From NCBI GenBank assembly GCA_020849665.1, contig JADLFX010000014.1, positions 1 to 64,000 on the forward strand: DNA of 64,000 nucleotides. Direction: 5' to 3'. This DNA comes from Planctomycetota bacterium (GTDB lineage: Bacteria; Planctomycetota; UBA1135; UBA2386). The number at the start of each line of letters is the position of its first letter. The first letter of the stretch is position 1. The notes beneath the pieces were generated by a model that saw only the letters and a program-made list of their open reading frames with translations, was not told the DNA's origin and did not search any database. Of the stretch, positions 55,498 through 62,199 are shown in pieces. The position numbers and the translations under genes were made by a program.

Positions 55498-56409
55498 TCA
55501 GCGCTTGTTGCCCAACGACTTCGCGATGAGCAGCAGTACCACCAGGCCGACCAGGCCGGCTCCCACGAAGATCGGCAGGCGAGACGTGCCGCCCTCCTCG
55601 TAGACCTCCGGTTCCTGCCCTGCCGCGTCGCGCTCGGAGTCCTGGGCCGCCTGGGGCTTGGCCGTCCGTGCCCCCGCGGGGGCTCCGGATCTTCCCTCGG
55701 CGCCCACCGGGGTGCTCCCGGCGCGCGGGGCGCCCGTCCCTGGAGCTTCCGAAACGGCCGCGGCAGCGCCGGTTGCCTGGTTCGGTGTCCGGAGCGGCAC
55801 CAGGACCGGCTGCGGCACCGGCGCACCCACCACGACGTCCACGCTCGGCTCGGCCCGGTGCAGGCCGACCAGGTTGGCGGTGTGGGCGTGGGTCAATGGC
55901 ACCTCGACCTTCAGCTTCACCGGGTACTTGCCGTGCCGGGTCCCCGGCGCCACGGCGATCGGAATCTCCACCGTGGCCGTGTTGTCGTAGACCGGTTGCC
56001 CCGCGAACTTGGTCGGCAGGACGCCGGCACGTGGCGGTTGGAGCACCCAGCTGCCGAGGGTGAACGGTCCCTGCCGCGTCTCGTACTCCAGGTTCAGCTT
56101 GGCGTCTGCGGTGATGACCGCGTCGCCGGTGAGCGCCAGCACCAGGACGATCTGTCCGCCCTGCTGTTCGGAGATCCGGTGCGGCCGGACATTGGGGAGC
56201 ACCGCGCAGAGGGACGAGAGCGTGTCCTTGGCGCCGGCCGTCACGACGCCGGTACCGTCCGCGGCCTCTGCGCTCTGGATCTTCTCGAGCGGTTCCCCTG
56301 CGGGGTTGGGCGGCGCAGGCGGCGTCTTGCCCTGCTCGCTGGGGTCGTCCTGCGCGGCTAGGGCGGCGCAGAGCAGGGCAAGGATGGGCAGGCGGCGGAT
56401 CAGGCGCAT
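55498..56409 (-). CDS. Exported protein with C-terminal membrane anchor, function unknown
   Basis: 303 residues. The signal peptide is MRLIRRLPILALLCAALA (ending AQ). Residues about 45-190 form a beta-rich extracytoplasmic domain (GQIVLVLALTGDAVITADAKL; PVKLKVEVPLTHAHTANLV). About 215-275 are a Pro/Ala/Gly-rich flexible linker. A transmembrane helix (about 279-297, LPIFVGAGLVGLVVLLLIA) ends in a positively charged KSLGNKR tail. The topology is outside domain, stalk, membrane anchor. No Cys pair or catalytic motif was seen. Divergent from mrp across 268 bases with no other recognisable feature. Confidence 0.72.
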   Translation of the reverse strand: MRLIRRLPILALLCAALAAQDDPSEQGKTPPAPPNPAGEPLEKIQSAEAADGTGVVTAGAKDTLSSLCAVLPNVRPHRISEQQGGQIVLVLALTGDAVITADAKLNLEYETRQGPFTLGSWVLQPPRAGVLPTKFAGQPVYDNTATVEIPIAVAPGTRHGKYPVKLKVEVPLTHAHTANLVGLHRAEPSVDVVVGAPVPQPVLVPLRTPNQATGAAAAVSEAPGTGAPRAGSTPVGAEGRSGAPAGARTAKPQAAQDSERDAAGQEPEVYEEGGTSRLPIFVGAGLVGLVVLLLIAKSLGNKR

Positions 56410-56677
56410 GGGGTTCCGGGTTCGCGAGCAGGCTGGGACGGTCTTGCTCCATGGTAGCTTCCCTTCGCGAATCCCGCCCTGGCACCACCAGGGACAGGAT
56501 GCCGGCCGCCGAGACTCGCAGGTGCACCCTGTCCTCGGGCGCCAGGGCTGGCGCACACCGCGCCGGTCGCGTCCTTCGAATCCTCGATGGCCGGGATCAG
56601 GCCGGCGGTTCCCTGCTTGAATGAGGTCCGTTCTGGTCCTATTTCTGCGCCTTCCCTCCCCCGCCCATTCCCACCGC

Positions 56678-57763
56678 ATGGCCCAATCCGGCAACCCTGG
56701 CAGCACTGCCTCCCCCATCACCGAGGCCCAGGTCCTCGGGGCACTGCGCGCCGTCGAGGATCCCGACCTGCGCCGTGACATCGTGGCCCTCGATTTCGTC
56801 AAGAACCTCCGGATCTGCGGGGGCAACGTCGCCTTCACGATCGAGCTGACCACGCCCGCCTGCCCGGTGAAGGACCGCATGAAGGCGGCCGCCGAGGCCG
56901 CCGTGCGCGGCGTGCCCGGCGTCGAAGGCGTGCAGGTGGAGATGAGCGCACGGGTGACCGCCAGCCGGCCGCTGATGGGCACCAAGGGTGTGATCCCCGG
57001 GGTCAAGAACGTGCTCGCCGTGTCCTCCGGCAAGGGCGGCGTGGGCAAGTCGACCGTCGCGGTGAACCTCGCTTGCGCACTCCACCAGGCGGGTGCCACC
57101 GTGGGCGTGCTCGACGCCGACGTCTACGGCCCCAACGTTCCGCTCATGCTCGGCATCCAGACCGCGAAGCCCGAGGCGGCCGGCAACAAGCTGATCCCCT
57201 TCCGCAGCCACGGCCTGCAGGTGATGAGCATGGGCCTGCTGGTGGCCGAGGACCAACCGGTGATCTGGCGCGGCCCCATGCTGCACAGCGCCATCAAGCA
57301 GTTCCTCTTCGACGTCGCGTGGGACGGGCTGGACTACCTGGTCGTGGATCTGCCGCCAGGCACCGGCGACGCACAGATCTCGCTGAGCCAACAGGCACAC
57401 ATCATGGGCGCGCTCATCGTGACCACGCCGCAGGACGTGTCGGTGCTCGACGTGCGCAAGGCCATCCGGATGTTCCAGACCGTGCACGTGCCGATTCTCG
57501 GCGTCGTGGAGAACATGTCGTACTTCACGCCGCCGGGCAGCCACGAGCGCTACGAGATCTTCGGGCGCGGCGGCGGCGCCCGCATCGAGCGCGAGTTCGG
57601 CATCCCTCTGCTCGGGCAGATCCCCATCGATCTGCGCGTCCGGGAGGGCGGCGACCAGGGCACGCCCGTGGTGGTCTCCGACCCGACCAGCCCGGTGGCC
57701 AAGGCCTTCTTCGACGTCGCGGGGCGCGTTGCCGCGCGCGTCAGCACTCTCAACGCAGGATGA
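56678..57763 (+). CDS. mrp: Mrp/NBP35-family iron-sulfur carrier ATPase lacking CxxC
   Basis: 361 residues from the ATG at 56678. The N-terminal MIP18/DUF59 domain has TPACPVKDRM with the conserved Cys (about 62). The P-loop ATPase has SGKGGVGKST (about 117-126), GVLDADVYGPNVPLMLG and DLPPGTGDAQISLSQ. The usual cluster-binding CPxC/CxxC after ENMSYF is absent: the segment reads FTPPGSHERYEIFG (about 282-295). Mrp/ApbC proteins carry Fe-S clusters to apoproteins in the cytoplasm. Its stop overlaps the start of a small CxxC protein gene (ATGA), which could supply the missing thiols. Confidence 0.9.
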   Translation: MAQSGNPGSTASPITEAQVLGALRAVEDPDLRRDIVALDFVKNLRICGGNVAFTIELTTPACPVKDRMKAAAEAAVRGVPGVEGVQVEMSARVTASRPLMGTKGVIPGVKNVLAVSSGKGGVGKSTVAVNLACALHQAGATVGVLDADVYGPNVPLMLGIQTAKPEAAGNKLIPFRSHGLQVMSMGLLVAEDQPVIWRGPMLHSAIKQFLFDVAWDGLDYLVVDLPPGTGDAQISLSQQAHIMGALIVTTPQDVSVLDVRKAIRMFQTVHVPILGVVENMSYFTPPGSHERYEIFGRGGGARIEREFGIPLLGQIPIDLRVREGGDQGTPVVVSDPTSPVAKAFFDVAGRVAARVSTLNAG

Positions 57764-57993
57764 CCAACATGAACCAGGACCCCAAGAGCACGACCCAGCA
57801 GAGTTCCACGTTCACCGCCGAGACTCCGATGCGGGAGGTGATGCAGCGCAATCCCAACGCCCCGTACACGCTCCGCCAGTTCCACATCGGCGGCTGCAGC
57901 CACTGCGGATTCGACATGAACGACTCGATCGGCAAGGTGGCCGAGGACCACGGCATCCCGGTGCCGATGCTGGTGACCGCGCTCAACCGCTGA
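57760..57993 (+). CDS. DUF1858-type redox disulfide domain protein
   Basis: 77 residues. After a 20-residue polar N-terminus the domain reads TPMREVMQRNPNAPYTLRQF then GGCSHCGF, with Cys46 and Cys49, and ends DHGIPVPMLVTALN. This matches the short DUF1858 / hybrid-cluster-protein-associated redox disulfide family found with Fe-S and nitric-oxide repair proteins (ScdA/RIC). Translationally coupled to mrp by ATGA. A thiol or cluster partner for Mrp is a reasonable inference. Followed by a GC hairpin and a convergent gene. Confidence 0.82.
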   Translation: MTNMNQDPKSTTQQSSTFTAETPMREVMQRNPNAPYTLRQFHIGGCSHCGFDMNDSIGKVAEDHGIPVPMLVTALNR

Positions 57994-58042
57994 CCGCCCG
58001 GACTACGGCCTCGCGCCGCGCGGTTCCGTCCCGCACGGGTGC

Positions 58043-58068
58043 GCCGGGCAGGGTCCAGCCCGCCCGGC
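58043..58068. terminator. Hairpin between convergent DUF1858 and GspK genes
   Basis: GCCGGGC (58043-58049) pairs with GCCCGGC (58062-58068); after a bulged A, GGG pairs with CCC around a five-base loop, giving a 10 bp stem. Position between convergent genes suggests a bidirectional terminator; no T-run is present. Confidence 0.5.
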
Positions 58069-58087
58069 ACCGCGCGCGCAGCAGGGG

Positions 58088-59755
58088 TCAGCGTCCTTCG
58101 GCGCGCTGCTGCGCCTCGACCTCCGCACTGCGGATGTAGAAGTCGAGGAAGTACGGATTCCAGGCGCGCTCCTCGCGCGAGTACTGGTCCATCTCGTCCA
58201 GCTGCGCGCGCAGCAGGCTCTCGTCCTCGGGGAAGTCCACGGGGAAGATCCGCAACCCCTTCACCTCCTCCAGGCGGGTGATCGGGTGGATGCTGCCCTC
58301 CTCGCCGTCCTCGAGGCGCACGACGATCGAACGCGAGCGTCGCAGCACGAAGACGCGCCGCTCCTCGTTCTTCTTGAACATGGAGGCCATGTGCACGGTG
58401 AACACGTGCGACTTGGTCGTGGTCAGCCGGTAGAAGCGCTCCTTCACTCCCGGGTTGGCGAGGTTCTGGAACTCGGGGATCTGGTCGAGATCCTGCACGG
58501 TCTGGAAGATCTTGCGCTTCTTCTTCACCCCGGCATCGAGTTCGCCGGAGCCGCCGGCGTTCGCGAACGCCGCGGGCTGACCCGCGCCCGGCTCGCCCGT
58601 CTCGCCGGTCTCCTCGGGCATCTCCTCGTTGCGGAAGCGCAGGATCGCCTCGATCGTGGCATCGGGGATCTCGGAGACCGGGAAGAGGGCACGCAGCACC
58701 GCGCGCGGGGCCGTGTTGATGTTGATCCGGATCCCTTCGCCCACCGGCTGCTCCGGCTCGCCCGTGGTGCCCTGCCCGCCGCTGGTACCCCCGGACTGGC
58801 CGCCCTGCTGCGTCCCGCCGCTGCGGTTCTGCGTGTTCTGCCCGGTCCCTGAGTTGCCCGGTTGCGAGGATCCCGGGTTGTTGCTGCCCTGTTGGCCCGG
58901 CTGGTTGGCCTTGGTCGGATCGCCGGGGTCGAAGCGCAGGGCCGTGTACACCGTGAGCACGGACTCGAGGCCCGGGATGAGCCGGCCGTCGAGGACCTTG
59001 TCGTAGTAGAGGTCCTCGGTGACTCCGGGCAGGAGCAGGAGCTCTTCCAGCTGGAATGGCACCGTCTCCTGCCGCCGCTTCTCGTCATCGCTCTTGAGGG
59101 GCGGCTTGGGCAGGGCCTCGCTGCGCCCGGCGCCACGCATCCAGTCGATCAGGGCCGTCGCGAGTCGCTCCCCGTCGGAGGTGGAGAGGTCGAACTCGGT
59201 GTTCTCCCGCAGCGCATCGATCAACCGGACGAAGCGGTCCTTGCTGTCGCGGGCGAACTCCTCCTTGGGACTCGCGAGGGCGAGTACGTTGAACTTGCGG
59301 TTCTCGTCCTCAACCCACACGTACGTGGTCAGATCCCCGTCCGCGTTCCCGGTCGGTTCGTACCACGCGTCCTGGCTGCTGTCGACGCTGCCCTCCTCCC
59401 CGCCCTGTCCCGGCCCCCCGGTCCCTCCCGGCATGGGCAGCCCCCCCGGCGCACCGGCGCCAGGCGCCCCCGCCCCTCCTGCCGCCGACTGCGCCGCTCC
59501 GGCGCTGAGGTCGTCGAGAAGGGTCTGCTCGGTGTCGAGCAGCACGCGCTCCATGTGGTTGTGCATCCGCGCCAGGAGCGCGTCGTTCTCGCCGGTCAGG
59601 CGCGACATCCGTGCGGTCGTGACCAGCTCGGAGACCAGCACGCCGAGCAGCAGGGTGAAGATCACCACGAAGATCAGCGCCACGCCGCGCTGCTCCTCCC
59701 CGAGCACTTCCGCGGCTGCGGGGGCGGGATCCGGACACTCGGGGGAAGGGGCCAT
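58088..59755 (-). CDS. GspK-like minor pseudopilin of a type II secretion system
   Basis: 555 residues, longer than typical GspK (about 320) because of Gly/Gln-rich insertions. A short N-terminal leader ends at EEQRG, followed by the hydrophobic prepilin-like helix VALIFVVIFTLLLGVLVSEL (about 25-44). In the mature part LATALIDWMRG, ELLLLPGVTEDLYYDKV and ININTAPRAVLRALFP are the GspK hallmarks. Low-complexity stretches are at about 90-125 and 300-350. GspK caps the pseudopilus tip. Lies 90 bases after the secretin gene in the same direction; no GspE/F/G or other pseudopilins are in the window. Confidence 0.85.
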   Translation of the reverse strand: MAPSPECPDPAPAAAEVLGEEQRGVALIFVVIFTLLLGVLVSELVTTARMSRLTGENDALLARMHNHMERVLLDTEQTLLDDLSAGAAQSAAGGAGAPGAGAPGGLPMPGGTGGPGQGGEEGSVDSSQDAWYEPTGNADGDLTTYVWVEDENRKFNVLALASPKEEFARDSKDRFVRLIDALRENTEFDLSTSDGERLATALIDWMRGAGRSEALPKPPLKSDDEKRRQETVPFQLEELLLLPGVTEDLYYDKVLDGRLIPGLESVLTVYTALRFDPGDPTKANQPGQQGSNNPGSSQPGNSGTGQNTQNRSGGTQQGGQSGGTSGGQGTTGEPEQPVGEGIRININTAPRAVLRALFPVSEIPDATIEAILRFRNEEMPEETGETGEPGAGQPAAFANAGGSGELDAGVKKKRKIFQTVQDLDQIPEFQNLANPGVKERFYRLTTTKSHVFTVHMASMFKKNEERRVFVLRRSRSIVVRLEDGEEGSIHPITRLEEVKGLRIFPVDFPEDESLLRAQLDEMDQYSREERAWNPYFLDFYIRSAEVEAQQRAEGR

Positions 59756-59845
59756 GGAGCTGGTGCTGGGACGGCAGCATAGCGGCGCGGCTTCCCCCGC
59801 CACCGCCCCCCACCCCATCGGTCCCCGGCCGAGGCCTGGCGACCC

Positions 59846-61492
59846 TCAGCCGCCGACGGGCGCGACGGCATCGGCCCGGAAGCCCCGGGCGCCCTGGATG
59901 ATCCGCGGCGTGATGAAGAAGCGAAGGTCCGTCGACGAGGTGTTGGTGCTGGTCGAGCGGAACAGGATCCCGAGCAACGGGATGTCGCCCAGCAGCGGGA
60001 TCTTGGATTCCACGTCGAGGGTCGACTTGCTGATCAGGCCGCCGATGATCGTGGTCTTGCCGTTGGGAACGTGCACCGAGGTGACGGCCTGGCGCTTGGA
60101 GACGATGGGCGTCTTCACGGGATCGGTGGGCGCGAAACCGGTCACCGCCGAGACGTCGGCGAAGATCTGCAGGATCACCATCTCGGTGCCGGCGATCACG
60201 GGGCGGATGTTGAGGGTCACGCCCACCGGCTTGAACTCGATGTCGGTCGCGACGTTGACCCCCTGACTGACGATCTTCGCCTTCGGGAACGGGAAGTCGG
60301 TCGTGGTGGTGATCGAGGCGATGCCCCCGTTGCGCACCACGAGGCGCGGATGCGTGAGCACGTCCGCCTTGCTCTGCAGCTCCAGGGCCTGGATCTGCGC
60401 GTTGAGCTCGATGCCGTCGTGGATCCCCCCGATCGTCAGGATGCCGCGGTCGGTGATGCTGCCGCCACCGAAGAACGGCGGGTTGAGCGGGAAGCTGCCT
60501 GCCAGGCTCTTGATGAACTGCCCCGAGCTGGTGTTCTGGATCAGCGGCGTCGTACCCACCTGCGAGACGCCGAAGGTGAGCGCGTCGCTGGCCTGGAACT
60601 CGACGACCTTCACCTCGATCTCGACCTGGGGGATCTGACCGAAGAAGAGGTTGAGCGCGTTCTCGAACGCGGCGAGCGCCGTCGGCTGGGCGGTCACGAG
60701 CAGGAGCGAGTTTGCCACCTTGCTCGCGGGCGGCGGCGTGATGCCGCTCACCTTCGCCGTGATGTCGGTGGTCTCCACCGGCTCGAAGTTGGGAAGCAGC
60801 ATCAGCTCCACCTCATGCTCGGCCAGCATCCGGCCGAGCACCGAGCGCGACGAGCCGCCCAGCTTCGATCCAGGCGGGGGCACGATCGGTGCGGGCGCCG
60901 GCTGGCCCGCCGGCGGAGGCGTGGTCACCGGCTCGGAGATGAGGCTCAGGAACACCTGCCCGGATTCACCACTCAGGAAGTACTGCTTCGTGACGCGACC
61001 GTCGCCGTGGATCAGGACGTTCGGGCCGAAGCGCGTGCGCAGGAGCGCCTCCTCCTGGCGCTGCAGCTCCGGATCCTGGGCTGCTGGAACCTCCTGCTGC
61101 GGCTGCGCGGCCTCGGGCAGCGCGCCCGTGCCGGCGCCTTCCGCACCCCGGGCCTCCGGCTCGGGCAGCGGCCGGGTCTGCGAGGCGGGATCCAGGGGCT
61201 GCGTGGCGATCGTGACGGGCCGCGTCGTCGATCCCTGCGTAGCGGGATCCTGCGGCGTCACGGCCCCGGCACGCTCGAACCCGCCCTCGCCGAGACCCCA
61301 GATCTTCGCACCGAGCGCCTTGCCATCGGTCGGTCGGCCGAGTTCGTCGTAGGTCTGGATCGAGACCTGCGGGCGCTGCCTGGGTGCCGGGACGGGCTCG
61401 GACCCCACGGACTCCGTCGCACAGCCACTCAGCACGCCGAGCAGGGCGCTGCCCAGGAGTGTCGGGGGCCGCCGTGGGTTCACCTGCGCCAT
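59846..61492 (-). CDS. Secretin (GspD/PilQ-type) outer membrane channel lipoprotein
   Basis: 548 residues. The signal ends LLGVLSGC, a lipobox. About residues 25-150 are a Pro/Gln-rich linker. One or two N-type ring domains follow (PQVEIEVKVVEFQASDALTFGV). The C-terminal secretin domain carries the signature VPNGKTTIIGGLISK, then KIPLLGDIPLLGILFRS and DLRFFITPRII. Secretins form the outer membrane pore of type II secretion or type IV pilus systems; the GspK-like neighbour favours type II. It is shorter than classical GspD (about 650). The gap to the OmpH-like gene is 58 bases, consistent with one operon under the sigma-54 promoter. Confidence 0.92.
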   Translation of the reverse strand: MAQVNPRRPPTLLGSALLGVLSGCATESVGSEPVPAPRQRPQVSIQTYDELGRPTDGKALGAKIWGLGEGGFERAGAVTPQDPATQGSTTRPVTIATQPLDPASQTRPLPEPEARGAEGAGTGALPEAAQPQQEVPAAQDPELQRQEEALLRTRFGPNVLIHGDGRVTKQYFLSGESGQVFLSLISEPVTTPPPAGQPAPAPIVPPPGSKLGGSSRSVLGRMLAEHEVELMLLPNFEPVETTDITAKVSGITPPPASKVANSLLLVTAQPTALAAFENALNLFFGQIPQVEIEVKVVEFQASDALTFGVSQVGTTPLIQNTSSGQFIKSLAGSFPLNPPFFGGGSITDRGILTIGGIHDGIELNAQIQALELQSKADVLTHPRLVVRNGGIASITTTTDFPFPKAKIVSQGVNVATDIEFKPVGVTLNIRPVIAGTEMVILQIFADVSAVTGFAPTDPVKTPIVSKRQAVTSVHVPNGKTTIIGGLISKSTLDVESKIPLLGDIPLLGILFRSTSTNTSSTDLRFFITPRIIQGARGFRADAVAPVGG

Positions 61493-61550
61493 GCGTCTGG
61501 ATCCTGTGCCGTGGACGCGTCCGGGCGGAGCGTCCGCCGGTTGGATCGGC

Positions 61551-61964
61551 TCACTCGGTCCCGGAACTGGACTCCAGTCTGCCGGCAACGGCACTGGTGA
61601 GATCCGCGACCTTCAGCCCGCGGGCGTCCTCGATCCCACCCTGGCCAACCACCAGGTCATGGCCTCTGGCCTCCGCCACTTCCTCCACCAGGGTGCGGAT
61701 GCGCCGGTCGGCATCCGAGAGCAGGAGCTCGTACCGGGCGGTCCCCTTCCGCACGCCCTCGCTCTTGATGGTCTTCCACTCGGGAGTCTGTTTGAGCAAC
61801 TTCTGGTAGTCGACCACGGCGGGTCGCGACGAGTTGTCGGAGACCCCGTAGAGCACGGTGGCGTCGGACCGGAGCCCGACGCCCTGGGCCGCGATGGCTG
61901 GGCCGAAGCACAACAGGAGGAAGCCCGCCAGGGCGAACCGAAGCCACGAATGACGAGTGACCAT
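61551..61964 (-). CDS. OmpH/Skp-like periplasmic chaperone
   Basis: 137 residues with a signal peptide (about 8-26, ending AIAAQ). The mature part starts with a strand (AVVDYQKLLKQTPEWKTIK), then a helical hairpin (RKGTARYELLLSDADRRIRTLVEEV) and a closing strand (GHDLVVGQGG), ending LKVADLTSAVAGRL. This is the Skp/OmpH pattern, although the hairpin is much shorter than in Skp. Skp-type proteins escort outer membrane proteins. It is the first gene behind a sigma-54 promoter and precedes the secretin, so helping the secretin reach the outer membrane is a plausible role. The family call is moderate. Confidence 0.68.
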   Translation of the reverse strand: MVTRHSWLRFALAGFLLLCFGPAIAAQGVGLRSDATVLYGVSDNSSRPAVVDYQKLLKQTPEWKTIKSEGVRKGTARYELLLSDADRRIRTLVEEVAEARGHDLVVGQGGIEDARGLKVADLTSAVAGRLESSSGTE

Positions 61965-62030
61965 TGCCAAGCTCCCAGACTCTTGCAGACAGCGGGAGCC
62001 GGCCTGGCTCCCACGCAACACCGTCCAAGA

Positions 62031-62049
62031 GAGCAACGCACGTGCCGGG
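62031..62049 (-). promoter_or_regulatory. Sigma-54 (-24/-12) promoter for ompH-like/secretin/gspK genes
   Basis: The minus strand reads CCCGGCACGTGCGTTGCTC. Against the consensus TGGCACG-N4-TTGCW only the first base differs (CGGCACG-TGCG-TTGCT), and GG and GC are exactly 10 bases apart as required. Transcription would start near 62021, 57 bases before the OmpH-like ATG. A gene for a GAFTGA-type sigma-54 activator lies immediately upstream on the same strand. Confidence 0.68.
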
Positions 62050-62067
62050 ATTCATTCGCCACCGGCC

Positions 62068-62116
62068 CGAGTCACGTAACTCGTGAAAATACATGGATGT
62101 ACGGGCCCGATTCGGG
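62068..62116. promoter_or_regulatory. Cluster of three dyads upstream of the sigma-54 promoter
   Basis: Three perfect small inverted repeats lie about 45-95 bases before the predicted start: CGAGT-N6-ACTCG (62068-62083), TACAT-GG-ATGTA (62090-62101) and CCCGA-T-TCGGG (62106-62116). Their placement fits enhancer sites for a sigma-54 activator, but the three sequences differ, so at most one is likely to be the real site. The rest of the 235-base gap (61965-62199) shows nothing else. Confidence 0.35.
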
Positions 62117-62199
62117 TCAACCAATGTGTCGACCTGAGAATTCGCCAGATCGGAGGCTCTCGGTCTGGGGCGCTGTGAACTTGATCGGCGCGGAATTGG

